Below are positions 1 through 8,848 of a stretch of 60,948 nt of DNA, one piece after another. Location: contig NZ_BSPW01000091.1 of NCBI RefSeq assembly GCF_030161235.1, positions 1-60,948 on the forward strand, in the 5' to 3' direction. The stretch comes from Vibrio zhanjiangensis. GTDB lineage: Bacteria; Pseudomonadota; Gammaproteobacteria; Enterobacterales; Vibrionaceae. The notes beneath the pieces are model-generated. The model was not told the DNA's origin, ran no database searches, and was given only the letters and a program-made list of their open reading frames with translations. Position 1 is the first letter of the stretch. Every line of letters begins with the position of its first letter. Made by a program: the position numbers and the translations under genes.

Positions 1-54
1 GCCAGTGGATGCCGAGAATCGGCTTAAATCTGTGTCCGGAATTTGTTGACCACT
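1..54. mobile_element. Right end of an insertion sequence (partial)
   Basis: Positions 33-54 form a terminal inverted repeat beginning TGTCCG and ending CCACT. Its reverse complement matches the 22 bases at 60890-60911 at 16 of 22 positions, including AGTGG at the outer end and CGGACA at the inner end. The transposase would lie beyond the left window edge, so the family is not established; the ends resemble IS3-type elements. The boundary may be off by one or two bases. The element interrupts the minus-strand reading frame that ends at 55. Confidence 0.72.
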
Positions 55-270
55 ACAAATTGTCACTAAGATGAAAACTACTAAAGTAAACCATATAAAA
101 CTGTTTAAGCTTTGTATCAAGCCTGAATAAATGATCTGATGAAAATTTCGATCAAGAAGATCGCTGTCTAGGCCCAAAGTATTAAAGTAGCCATGGGTAA
201 ACGCTGTACTTACGCAATACAAATACGCTGTGAGCAGTGCTGCTATACCTGCACTATCAACTAATTTCAC
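55..270 (-). pseudogene. Membrane protein gene fragment cut by the IS
   Basis: A minus-strand frame starts at GTG (270-268) behind GGAGG and stays open for 72 codons until the IS end at 54, then runs into IS sequence. It begins MKLVDSAGIAALLTAYLYC. It contains a hydrophobic N-terminal segment and a second one (SFIWFTLVVFILVTI) just before the break, suggesting an integral membrane protein. The start overlaps the end of the upstream small gene by 14 bases, which implies translational coupling. No family was recognised. The gene is truncated by the IS in this window. Confidence 0.55.
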
Positions 271-451
271 AGAACCTCCGCCATACGTACGCAACACTAA
301 TCAGAGCAAAAGGAGCAATAAATAGGTTAAATTTACTGGAACTCCATGCTACGCAGATTACTACCGTTAAAGTCATCCACTCGATCCACTTAAAGAATGA
401 CTCTACGTGCTCGTTTCTGAAAAAATACTTTACTAGTGTCTCTCTTTGCAT
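257..451 (-). CDS. Small two-helix membrane protein
   Basis: This is a 64-residue protein starting MQRETLVKYFFRNEHVES. The ATG at 451 has a good ribosome binding site (GGAG, five-base spacer). A longer frame from a GTG at 538 exists but lacks such a site. There are two closely spaced hydrophobic segments (about residues 22-36 and 41-54), so a membrane hairpin is likely. The stop overlaps the GTG of the next, IS-cut gene by 14 bases, so the two probably form an operon. The function is unknown. Confidence 0.5.
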   Translation of the reverse strand: MQRETLVKYFFRNEHVESFFKWIEWMTLTVVICVAWSSSKFNLFIAPFALISVAYVWRRFCEIS

Positions 452-620
452 GTCATCTCCAGAAGTTATAACATTTTTAATAACATGCCAGCTCGTCTTC
501 ACGCCAGACCAAATTACAACCAACCTACCATAACCCACAAAAAATTAAACCATATGCATCGAGTTTTTCATCTCTCCGTCACATATATCCTTCGCAATGG
601 TTTATCCAAGTTCTAGACGC

Positions 621-647
621 AAAAAAGCGAGCCTAACGCTCGCTTTT
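621..647 (-). terminator. Intrinsic terminator of ackA
   Basis: Read on the minus strand this is a GCGAGC stem, a five-base loop, the complementary arm and a run of six T. It lies just downstream of the ackA stop. Confidence 0.85.
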
Positions 648-668
648 AACTGTCTATTTTTTCGTCAA

Positions 669-1862
669 CTAAAGCAACTCAACCGATTGCTGGGCGATCA
701 CGTATTCTTCATTGGTTGGGATCACCATGACCACGGCGCCAAGTAACTCGGATTTGGCAATAATACCAGATTGGCCAAAGCGAGCGGCTTGGTTTGCTAC
801 TGCGTCTTCCACAAAGCCAAGCAGTTTAAGGTTTTTAATGATTTCACTGCGTATTGGCTGCGCGTTTTCACCAATGCCGCCGGTAAAGACAATCGCATCC
901 AGCTTATCGAGCGGGACAAGATATGAGGCTATATATTTGGCAACGCGATAGGTAAACACATCAAAGGCCAGTTTCGCGCCTTTATGCCCTCCTTCCATCG
1001 CTTCCAGTATGCCTCTGGCATCTGAAGTTAGCCCAGAAACACCGAGAAAACCCGATTTCTTATTTAGGGTTTCAAACACGCTTTCTTGGCTCCAGCCTTT
1101 TTTGATCAAAAATTCAATGATCCCTGAATCTAAATCTCCGCAGCGCGTGCCCATCATAAGCCCAGCCAATGGCGTAAAGCCCATAGAGGTATCAACAGAG
1201 CGGCCAGCACTCACGGCGCACACCGAAGCGCCATTGCCTAAATGCACCGATATAATATTGGACTTCTCAACAGTCTGACCAAGCATTTTCGCCGCTTCAC
1301 GGCTGACATAATAATGGCTAGTACCGTGAAAACCATAACGGCGAATGCCATGCTCTTTGTATAGCGGCTGTGGAATGCCGTACGTAAAGGCTTTATCTGG
1401 CATACTCTGGTGAAACGCGGTATCAAAAACGGCAAATTGCGGCAAACTAGGAAATGCATTTAACGCTGCCTTAATTCCCTTCACGCCGGCAGGATTGTGC
1501 AGCGGAGCAAGGGAAGACAAAGCGTCAATTTCAGCCAGTACCTTATCATCAATGCGAACCGTAGAAGTAAACTTTTCACCGCCGTGGACAATTCGGTGCC
1601 CTACTGCAACCAATTGTTTTGACAAGGCTAATGACTCGATCAGATCGACCACCTTTTCTATTGTGTACTCATGATGGTTGTCTTTTATTTCAATCACTTG
1701 TTGTGATTTAGTCCCTTGGTATTTCCAGCTAATGACAGCTTCTGGCAAACCAAAACACTCACCTAAGCCGGAGACAATCGCTTCGCCTGAAGCAGAATCA
1801 ATAATAGCGAATTTTAGAGAAGAGCTTCCTGAATTAATCACTAAAACAAACGATTTTGGCAT
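669..1862 (-). CDS. ackA: Acetate kinase
   Basis: The 397-residue protein interconverts acetate plus ATP and acetyl phosphate plus ADP in the cytoplasm. The acetokinase signature VLVINSGSSSLKFAII is at the N-terminus. GHRIVHGGEKF, RYGFHGTSHYYVS and the phosphate-binding HLGNGASVCA motif follow in the family order. The start was set at the ATG at 1862, behind AGGG with an eight-base spacer, because the upstream ATG at 1886 adds eight residues not usual for the family. There is no neighbouring pta. Vibrios often carry a second ackA away from pta, which may apply here. Confidence 0.95.
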   Translation of the reverse strand: MPKSFVLVINSGSSSLKFAIIDSASGEAIVSGLGECFGLPEAVISWKYQGTKSQQVIEIKDNHHEYTIEKVVDLIESLALSKQLVAVGHRIVHGGEKFTSTVRIDDKVLAEIDALSSLAPLHNPAGVKGIKAALNAFPSLPQFAVFDTAFHQSMPDKAFTYGIPQPLYKEHGIRRYGFHGTSHYYVSREAAKMLGQTVEKSNIISVHLGNGASVCAVSAGRSVDTSMGFTPLAGLMMGTRCGDLDSGIIEFLIKKGWSQESVFETLNKKSGFLGVSGLTSDARGILEAMEGGHKGAKLAFDVFTYRVAKYIASYLVPLDKLDAIVFTGGIGENAQPIRSEIIKNLKLLGFVEDAVANQAARFGQSGIIAKSELLGAVVMVIPTNEEYVIAQQSVELL

Positions 1863-2134
1863 AAGCTGTACCCTGTTATTAAGCATAAGCGGGAGTGAGG
1901 TCTCCCTTACGTACGATAATCTTACTCAATATTTTTTTAATAATTCAACTTTTTTTAAGTCGAGAGAGACAGACAAACCCATTTTCGTTGATCCAACACA
2001 AGCTAAAATTTAATTTCCAAGATAAATTTAATCCGTTAACCGTCAAAGAGAATTATCACAATTGACTTGTGATAGCGGCAAGCTTGAGTCATATTCAACC
2101 CTAGTCGAAAGGTAACGTATCAAAGAGGGTCGGC
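1863..2134. promoter_or_regulatory. Divergent ackA-cueR intergenic region
   Basis: About 270 bases lie between the two divergent genes. Near 2062 there is TTGACT followed by an imperfect dyad (ACTTG ... CAAGC). This resembles the arrangement of CueR-type promoters, but the spacing to a convincing -10 box is not clean. The assignment as a CueR operator is tentative. Confidence 0.25.
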
Positions 2135-2521
2135 ATGAATATAGGAGCCATATCAAAACTCACTGGTTTGTCGAGTAAATCGATTCGTCTTTACGAGGAA
2201 AAAGGCGTAATAAGCGCACCGAATCGCAGTGATTCTGGCTATCGAGAGTACGGCGATAAGCACGTTCAAGAACTGAATTTGGTGTCTCGCGCCAAAAATG
2301 CTGGCTTTTCACTGCAAGAATGCAAAGAATTTGTTGAACTGGCTCAAAACCCTCGACGCACAAGTCGTGAAGTTAAACAAAAAGCTCAGCAAAAGCTTAA
2401 TGAAGTGGAAGTAAAAATTAGCCAACTCACTGAAATACAGCAACAACTCACTGCATGGATCAATGCATGTCCTGGTGATGAAGGAAGCTGCTGCCCCATT
2501 ATTGAAGATCTCACCAAGTAA
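2135..2521 (+). CDS. cueR: MerR-family copper-responsive regulator CueR
   Basis: This 128-residue protein is the Cu(I)-sensing activator that normally switches on copA and copper oxidase genes by distorting long-spacer promoters. The MerR helix-turn-helix is at residues 1-40 (NIGAISKLTGLSSKSIRLYE), followed by a dimerisation coiled coil. The metal loop near the C-terminus is ACPGDEGSCCPIIEDL. It has the two cysteines expected for CueR, in the CPGD-x4-CPII spacing, plus one extra adjacent cysteine. No copA lies next to it, so its targets must be elsewhere. Confidence 0.9.
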   Translation: MNIGAISKLTGLSSKSIRLYEEKGVISAPNRSDSGYREYGDKHVQELNLVSRAKNAGFSLQECKEFVELAQNPRRTSREVKQKAQQKLNEVEVKISQLTEIQQQLTAWINACPGDEGSCCPIIEDLTK

Positions 2522-2621
2522 CATAGAGACAATTTTTATGTGAGTTTTTAGTTACCTAGCATGAAGTCCCTCATAAGATCATGTAACATTAATAAATAGA
2601 ATCGTTACATCAGGCACCTTC

Positions 2622-4511
2622 ATGGAAGCAGAATTACTGGACATAAAAAACTTCTTGTCCCAACACCCTCCCTTTGACGAACTAGACGATGACGTACTTG
2701 ACTTCGTCACCCAGCATGTTGAGATTTCTTATTTTCGTGAAGGAACACCCATTATTCACTTTGGCGACGAAATTCACGACCTCTATATGGTTAGAAGCGG
2801 TGTGGTAGAGATCTACAGGCGTAAAGGTGAGCTTTATAACCGTCTCGATGAAGGCGCGCTATTTGGTCAAATGGGGCTGTTAACCAATAATAAAGTCCGT
2901 TTCCCAGCCACCGCCATCAAAGATACCTTGCTGTATTGTATACCTGAATCTGCCTTTCAGGAGCTCTACGATAACCACGAAACCTTTGCCGATTTTGTCG
3001 AGGTTGAAGATACCGCTCGACTTCGACAAGCGGTCTCAAGCAGCAACGAGCAAAACGATCTTACGACCTCGAAGGTTCGCACCTTATTAAAAGGTGAAAC
3101 ACCATTTCTGGAAAAAGACGAAACGATCCAAAATGCGGCGATTAAAATGGCCGATGAGAATGTATCGTCATTACTGATTATCGATCCAAACATTCTCGAA
3201 GATAACGAGGAAGACCAGTCTCCTCTTGTCGGCATAATTACCGACAGAGACTTATGCACACGCGTATTGGCAGAAGGGCTAGACCCAAGCGATCCCGTGT
3301 CTGACGTGATGACAACCGAGGTGATATCTCTTGATCATAACGCCTATGTCTACGAAGCCATGCTCACCATGCTGCGCTACAATGTTCATCATCTACCCGT
3401 CTTAAAAGATAAAAAGCCTATTGGCATTATTGAAACGACGGACATTGTTCGTTATGAATCACAGAATTCACTGCTGCTAGTGAGCAGCATTTTCCAACAG
3501 CAATCCATTGAAGAACTTGCCTCACTTGCTAAGCAAGTCAAAGACAGTTTTGTTCGGCTGGTCAATGAAGACGCCAACTCACATATGGTTGGCAGTGCAA
3601 TGTCTGTGATAGGAAAAAGCTTTAAGCAACGCATCATAGAGCTTGCCGAAGAAGAGCTTGGTGAGCCGCCTGTTCCATATTGCTTTCTTGCGCTTGGCTC
3701 TATGGGCCGTGATGAACAAATACTGGTTACGGATCAAGATAACGCCATCATTCTTGATAATACCTACGACAATGACAAACATGGCCAATACTTTGCTGAA
3801 TTGGCAAAACGTATTTGTGATGGCTTAGATCAATGTGGCTACACCTATTGTACGGGCGATATTATGGCAACCAATCCCGTATGGCGCATGACGCGCACGG
3901 AATGGGAAGCCTGTTTTTCGGATTGGATTGATGACCCGAATCCTAAAGCCTTGCTCAATGCCTCGATTTTCTTTGATCTTGTGGGTGTTTACGGCCGGCT
4001 AAAATGGGCAGAGCAACTCAATGGCTTTATTGTCAGGCGTGCGCGCAAAAACAATCGTTTTCTTGCCTGCCTGGCTCGTAATGCCATGAACCGCACTCCG
4101 CCTCTTGGTTTCTTTAAAGCTTTTGTGATGGAGCAAGACGGCCGACACAATAACTCCATCAACCTAAAACGCAGAGGAACAGCTCCGCTTGCGGATCTGA
4201 TCCGTGTTCATGCTCTTGCCGTCGGTTCGCGCTCTACCAACTCGTTCGAGCGCTTAGACGATATTCATGAAGCCGGCATTTTGCCCAAAGGCAAAGCACG
4301 TGATCTGCGAGATGCGCTAGAGTTCATTTCGATGGTACGAATTCGCCACCAAGCGTTTGATGTCGAAAATGGCGTAGAACCCGATAACAATATAGAACCA
4401 GAGAATCTGTCTGATTTTGAACGCCGAAACCTCAAAGATGCCTTCCAAATCTTAAGTAACGCGCAGAATTTTCTCAAATTCCGTTACCAAGCCAGTAATA
4501 ACTTTAAGTAG
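2622..4511 (+). CDS. cNMP-binding/CBS/DUF294 nucleotidyltransferase-like signalling protein
   Basis: The 629-residue cytoplasmic protein has four modules. A cyclic-nucleotide-binding-like domain covers about residues 10-130 (EGTPIIHFGD, GALFGQMGLL). A CBS pair covers about 155-285 (LVGIITDRDLCTRVL, PIGIIETTDIVRY). A DUF294/GlnD-like nucleotidyltransferase domain follows, with the metal motif GSMGRDEQILVTDQD near residue 360, and then a DUF294 C-terminal domain. Proteins of this layout sense nucleotides and are often paired with transport or exonuclease genes. The next gene, an exonuclease, starts three bases downstream, so they are almost certainly cotranscribed. The biochemical substrate is not known. 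Confidence 0.88.
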   Translation: MEAELLDIKNFLSQHPPFDELDDDVLDFVTQHVEISYFREGTPIIHFGDEIHDLYMVRSGVVEIYRRKGELYNRLDEGALFGQMGLLTNNKVRFPATAIKDTLLYCIPESAFQELYDNHETFADFVEVEDTARLRQAVSSSNEQNDLTTSKVRTLLKGETPFLEKDETIQNAAIKMADENVSSLLIIDPNILEDNEEDQSPLVGIITDRDLCTRVLAEGLDPSDPVSDVMTTEVISLDHNAYVYEAMLTMLRYNVHHLPVLKDKKPIGIIETTDIVRYESQNSLLLVSSIFQQQSIEELASLAKQVKDSFVRLVNEDANSHMVGSAMSVIGKSFKQRIIELAEEELGEPPVPYCFLALGSMGRDEQILVTDQDNAIILDNTYDNDKHGQYFAELAKRICDGLDQCGYTYCTGDIMATNPVWRMTRTEWEACFSDWIDDPNPKALLNASIFFDLVGVYGRLKWAEQLNGFIVRRARKNNRFLACLARNAMNRTPPLGFFKAFVMEQDGRHNNSINLKRRGTAPLADLIRVHALAVGSRSTNSFERLDDIHEAGILPKGKARDLRDALEFISMVRIRHQAFDVENGVEPDNNIEPENLSDFERRNLKDAFQILSNAQNFLKFRYQASNNFK

Positions 4512-4514
4512 GTC

Positions 4515-5237
4515 ATGATGATTAAAAAGTTCTTCAATACCTCCTACCTCAACTGGCAAAAAACATTTGATGTGAATAAGCAGCGCAGTCAAAATGCCGC
4601 ACTAAAAGCCTATTACGGCACTGGTTTGCCCAACCCAAGCGTTCCTTTGGAAGACATTACTTTCTTAGCCATGGACTTTGAAACCACTGGTTTGGATTCT
4701 ACTCAAGATGACATTATTACTATCGGTACAGTGCCATTTAATGTAAATAGAATTTTTATCAACCAAGCCCGACACTGGATCGTAAAACCTCGCCAAAAGC
4801 TGGCCGAAGAATCGGTCATTATTCATGGTATCACTCACAGTGATATTCTCGATGCCCCCGATTTAATTGACATCTATAAGCAAGTTCTCGAACAAATGGC
4901 AGGAAAAGTCATGGTTGTACATTATCAGCGAATAGAAAGAGAATTTTTCGACCGAGCCCTTAAAGATCGTATAAATGAAGGTATTGGGTTTCCTGTCATC
5001 GACACTATGCAATTAGAAACACTTTATCAGGCACAGACCAATGGTGGATTTTTCAAACGACTGCAGGGTAAAAAGCCGGAATCAGTTCGACTTGGCGCAA
5101 GCAGAACACGTTATGGACTGCCCAATTACACACCACACCATGCACTGACTGATGCAGTGGCCACCGCAGAACTGCTGCAAGCTCAAATAGCCCACCATTA
5201 TCACCGCAAGACAAAAATTGGGGAAGTCTGGATATAA
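4515..5237 (+). CDS. DnaQ-like 3'-5' exonuclease
   Basis: The 240-residue protein belongs to the DEDDh exonuclease superfamily, like the proofreading subunit epsilon. Exo I motif AMDFETTGLD is near residue 53, and the exo III segment HHALTDAVATAELL contains the catalytic His and Asp. The N-terminal 50 residues precede the nuclease fold. It follows the cNMP/CBS/DUF294 gene by three bases, a pairing that suggests a linked function in nucleotide signalling or metabolism. The ATG at 4518 is an equally good start, with better spacing from AGG. The last codons lie inside a perfect hairpin that serves the opposite gene. Confidence 0.85.
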   Translation: MMIKKFFNTSYLNWQKTFDVNKQRSQNAALKAYYGTGLPNPSVPLEDITFLAMDFETTGLDSTQDDIITIGTVPFNVNRIFINQARHWIVKPRQKLAEESVIIHGITHSDILDAPDLIDIYKQVLEQMAGKVMVVHYQRIEREFFDRALKDRINEGIGFPVIDTMQLETLYQAQTNGGFFKRLQGKKPESVRLGASRTRYGLPNYTPHHALTDAVATAELLQAQIAHHYHRKTKIGEVWI

Positions 5238-5251
5238 CCAGACTTCCCCAA
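5213..5251 (-). terminator. Intrinsic terminator of the repeat lipoprotein gene, embedded in the exonuclease 3' end
   Basis: Perfect 14-base arms (5218-5231 and 5238-5251) flank a six-base loop that contains the exonuclease stop codon. On the minus strand the stem is followed by AATTTTTG, so it terminates the convergent lipoprotein gene. On the plus strand there is no T run. Confidence 0.8.
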
Positions 5252-5277
5252 GTAACCAGTTACTCGCAAGTACTTAT

Positions 5278-6597
5278 TTATCTCTTGACGTCAACAGTCC
5301 AACCTTTGTTTGTTAAGGAGTCAACTGTACCTTGCTCAGTCGCAGCTTCCATACTGTCGCCAGCCAGAGTCACACTTAAATCCCCGTATGTGTTATCTGA
5401 AGATAATCCATTGACGTCTAATGCGTTTAGAACTGCGTTAACGTTATCAGAGGTGAAGGTCTCAGTCTTAGAAAACAACCTTACCGAACGCAACCCATTA
5501 GGCAGCTTAGTCACCGGCTGTGTTGGAGAGACAGCATCATACCAAGTAAATGATGTTAGCGTATTAGGTAAATCTTCCATATGTCCACCTACCATTACAT
5601 CTTGCCCCAATGACAAAGACGTGAGCTTTCTAGGCAGTTGTGAATACTCGCCAGTAAGGTTAAATCCATTGCCAAGGGTAAGACTCGTTAAGCTCGCAGG
5701 CAACTCAGATATTGTGCCGTAAACTGCATTTCCGTCTATGATGTCAAGATGCTTTAGAGTACGTGGCAGTGCAGAAATATCCCCAGTGACTGTCCACTTG
5801 TCTAACCCTAAGCTAGTAAGGTTTGGCGGTAAATCATAAAGATTATCGCCCTGTTCCTTTAGGGTAACGTTATAAATATATACACTCACAAGCGAACGGT
5901 TGAGCTCAGAGAGCCTGCCACTAAGTGTGTTGCGTGAAAGGTGGACACTTTTAACTGACGAAGGCAGATCCGCAAGCTCACCGATAAAATACTCCGTAGA
6001 ATAGAGCTCTAAAAACTCAATGGAGCTAGGTAGAGAAGCAATACTGCCTGATATCTTTTCATTGCCGTCATTTCTTAAGATTAGTGACGTAAGGTTGGGT
6101 GGTAGGTCCGCTAAATTACCTTCCAATGACTCAGCAGAAATAGCTAAGTCATTGATGCTTCTGGGTAGGTTAGATAAAGAGCCAGTAAATGCAGTTACTC
6201 CGCTCACCGATAATCTTGAGGGCGAAGTGTTCGCCAACCCTGACGTGTCGATCGTCACATTTCCTGAAATATCAATCGTTGTATTACATGGCGCATAGCA
6301 ATGTGTTGTCAGGGAAATATCACCAGAATAGCTACCCTCATAGCTGTGGCTACGTTGACCCCCACCGTTTACTTCTTCAGTCGTTCCATCCCCCCAATCG
6401 ACCACGGTATAAGTGCTGCCTCCACCCATCAGACCCCCTAGTGTAATTTGTCTCGCGTCTATCACACCAAGGGATTCCTCTTTCACAGTATTGGCTGGGT
6501 AAGTTTCACTACTACTGCCACCACAACCCATAAGTATGACAGGCAAGCTTGCTAAGCATAAAAGCTTTAGCGAAAGACGTTTCGTTGGAATGTTCAT
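5278..6597 (-). CDS. Lipoprotein with LPxxLxSLxL leucine-rich-type repeats
   Basis: The 439-residue protein has a signal peptide ending in the lipobox VILMGCGG, so it should be acylated at Cys25 and surface or periplasmic. From about residue 140 to 380 it carries roughly ten repeats of 20-24 residues built on the pattern LPxxLTSLxLxxxxxTGxxxxLP. This resembles FNIP-like or bacterial LPX-type leucine-rich repeats that form a solenoid. The C-terminal piece (VNAVLNALDVNG ... NKGWTVDV) resembles endings seen in BspA-like surface proteins. The biological ligand is unknown; adhesion or envelope binding is an inference from the fold. Confidence 0.75.
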   Translation of the reverse strand: MNIPTKRLSLKLLCLASLPVILMGCGGSSSETYPANTVKEESLGVIDARQITLGGLMGGGSTYTVVDWGDGTTEEVNGGGQRSHSYEGSYSGDISLTTHCYAPCNTTIDISGNVTIDTSGLANTSPSRLSVSGVTAFTGSLSNLPRSINDLAISAESLEGNLADLPPNLTSLILRNDGNEKISGSIASLPSSIEFLELYSTEYFIGELADLPSSVKSVHLSRNTLSGRLSELNRSLVSVYIYNVTLKEQGDNLYDLPPNLTSLGLDKWTVTGDISALPRTLKHLDIIDGNAVYGTISELPASLTSLTLGNGFNLTGEYSQLPRKLTSLSLGQDVMVGGHMEDLPNTLTSFTWYDAVSPTQPVTKLPNGLRSVRLFSKTETFTSDNVNAVLNALDVNGLSSDNTYGDLSVTLAGDSMEAATEQGTVDSLTNKGWTVDVKR

Positions 6598-6815
6598 TTA
6601 ACAGCCACCTTTAATAAAATAGTTAATATCGATAAGTTGCGGTGGAGTCTATTGATAAGTGGTATAAAGAGTGAAACGAAATACGCAGAAATACAGGGAA
6701 ATAAGATAAAGACAAGACGATACTGTTTTAGTTTTTTTTAGCATTATCGATATAGCATTGAAAATACAGTATTTATGTTAGCTTCGTTCATTATTGTAGC
6801 CATTGGATGAAAATC

Positions 6816-6841
6816 AAAAAAGGGCGATGAGTCGCCCTTTG
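6816..6841 (-). terminator. Intrinsic terminator of the BCCT gene
   Basis: On the minus strand AAAGGGCGA and its complement surround a short loop and are followed by a T run. It sits about 20 bases downstream of the transporter stop. Confidence 0.85.
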
Positions 6842-6862
6842 TTAGATTTAGCAGATCCGTAT

Positions 6863-8443
6863 TTAACGCTGATATTGCTCTGTGCGCATGCCCATTACTA
6901 AGCTCACACACATAAGTAGCAACACAAACGTAAAGGGTAACGCCGTTGATATTGCGCCCGCTTGTAGGCCCTGAATGGCTTCTGTTCCGCCAATCCAAAG
7001 CAAGGCAACAGCAATGGCACCTTCCATAAACGCCCAAAAAATTCGTTGAAGGACTGGCGCATCGACTTTACCACCCGCGGTGATACTATCAATCACTAAA
7101 GAGCCGGAATCGGACGAAGTGATAAAGAATACCAACACCAAAATCACTGCAATCACGGATAACACAGTACCGAGAGGCAAAACATCAAACATTTGGAACA
7201 TAGCTAAAGAAACATCCGTGAGGCCATTTGCTCCCAGCTCACCAATATTGTTCACTACCTGATCAATCGCCATACCACCAAATACAGACATCCAAAGTAG
7301 CGTAACAATCGAAGGTACAATCAGCACTGCTGTCATAAATTCTCTCACCGTTCTACCTTTAGATACGCGTGCGATAAACATACCGACAAATGGTGACCAT
7401 GAAATCCACCAAGCCCAGTAGAATACTGTCCAACCTTGGAACCATGCTTCGTCTTCACGACCATGAGGATTACTGAGTGGAATAATATTTTCAATGTAAG
7501 CCATAAGGGTTGTGCCAATATTGCCAAATGCGACAGCATAACCAATTAAGGCAACCATAATAAGCAACAAAAAAGCTACTATCATGTTGATATTACTGAT
7601 GACTTTGACGCCGCCATCAATACCACGCACGACAGACACAACCGCGAGCAAAGTGACTATGGTGATCACGGCGATTTGCAGCCCCATGTTTGCCTCAAGA
7701 CCAAACACATGATGAATACCACTGGCCGCTTGCTGAGCCCCTAAACCAAGGGATGTAGCCAAGCCAAATAGCGTCGCGAGAACCGCTAGAATATCGACAA
7801 CATGACCAGCCCAGCCCCAAGCTCTATCACCTAGTATTGGATAGAAAATTGAGCGAATGGAAAGTGGAAGTCCCTTGTTGTAGGCAAAAAACGCCAATGA
7901 TAATGCCACGACACCATAAATTGCCCAAGGATGAAGCCCCCAGTGATACATGGTCGCCCCCATAGCAAGCTTGGCCGCTTCTGCTGTATTGGGTTCAACA
8001 CCAAGTGGCGTTTTATACCAACCGGTAAAATAGGCGACAGGCTCAGCAACACTCCAAAACATCAAGCCGATTCCCATACCAGCGGCAAACAGCATGGACA
8101 GCCATGAAAGATAGGAGTAATCGGCTGTCGCATCTTGCCCTCCAAGACGGATTTTGCCAAATGGCGTCACAATCAGAGCAATACAAAACAAAACGAATAT
8201 ATTGCCTGACCATATAAACAGCCAGTCAAAACTACCGATAATCTTCCACTTAATTCCGTCGAGAAGCGCTTTTGCCGATTCTGCGTCCATTAAGGCTGTC
8301 ATGACTAGAAACAAGCCAATAAGACCTGCACTCACGCCAAATACAGGATTATGAACATCAAAACCCCATTTTTGGACGTTATCTTGTCCGACGGTGTAGT
8401 CGGTACTGTCAATACTGTACTTATCTATACCTTTAGTCATCAT
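6863..8443 (-). CDS. BCCT-family betaine/choline/carnitine transporter
   Basis: The 526-residue inner-membrane protein has about twelve transmembrane segments and imports quaternary-ammonium osmolytes with Na+ or H+. The BCCT signature WTVFYWAWWISWSPFVGMFI is present and is followed by ARVSKGRTVREF. The aromatic Trp-rich substrate box of the family lies in this segment. It is divergent from a MarR regulator of the CosR/EctR type. In other vibrios such a carrier sits beside cosR and is induced at high osmolarity, so a role in compatible-solute uptake is likely. The start is ATG 8443 or the adjacent ATG 8440. Confidence 0.93.
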   Translation of the reverse strand: MMTKGIDKYSIDSTDYTVGQDNVQKWGFDVHNPVFGVSAGLIGLFLVMTALMDAESAKALLDGIKWKIIGSFDWLFIWSGNIFVLFCIALIVTPFGKIRLGGQDATADYSYLSWLSMLFAAGMGIGLMFWSVAEPVAYFTGWYKTPLGVEPNTAEAAKLAMGATMYHWGLHPWAIYGVVALSLAFFAYNKGLPLSIRSIFYPILGDRAWGWAGHVVDILAVLATLFGLATSLGLGAQQAASGIHHVFGLEANMGLQIAVITIVTLLAVVSVVRGIDGGVKVISNINMIVAFLLLIMVALIGYAVAFGNIGTTLMAYIENIIPLSNPHGREDEAWFQGWTVFYWAWWISWSPFVGMFIARVSKGRTVREFMTAVLIVPSIVTLLWMSVFGGMAIDQVVNNIGELGANGLTDVSLAMFQMFDVLPLGTVLSVIAVILVLVFFITSSDSGSLVIDSITAGGKVDAPVLQRIFWAFMEGAIAVALLWIGGTEAIQGLQAGAISTALPFTFVLLLMCVSLVMGMRTEQYQR

Positions 8444-8848
8444 TCCTCTCTATGGTTGGTTTTCTTCCCTGACTAAACCTTCAGATAGAAAAATCATTAG
8501 CCGTGAAAACAATTTTTCCTATATCAAGACTTAGTCGAATCGCCTACATTGTACTTATTGAGACAAATCATTCCAGTATTTTACCCTTGACCGTCCAAAA
8601 ATTAGACAATAAACACTTATTTAGTAGACATTTTGGCCAGAAAGAAAAAGCTGGCAGTTGATTTTAATTTTGACTTCTAAACATTTGACCTCGTCATATT
8701 TGTGTTTAAAATAAATATAGTTTCATAATCGCTACTTTACGCACTCAACATTAGGCTAATTTGGTATTTATGATGTGATAGGCTTCATTTCATGAGAAAT
8801 TTGAGGTATTTTTTCGCCTCCATAGCGCTACTAACAGAAGGAACAACA
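8444..8848. promoter_or_regulatory. Divergent bccT-cosR control region
   Basis: This roughly 400-base gene-free region is AT-rich and must hold both divergent promoters. The first 57 bases of the longer MarR reading frame (8792-8848) probably belong here, because the TTG at 8849 is the better start. I could not pick out a convincing operator palindrome by eye. Confidence 0.4.

Noticed and set aside
237..533. 98-codon plus-strand frame opposite the 64-residue membrane gene
   Set aside because: No ribosome binding site; the minus-strand frame has a good one, a coupled downstream gene and membrane character.
669..1886. Plus-strand frames within ackA
   Set aside because: Shadows of a well-supported minus-strand gene.
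2054..2100. Clear CueR operator
   Set aside because: Dyad present but the -35 to -10 distance does not fit a 19-20 base MerR promoter cleanly; left as tentative.
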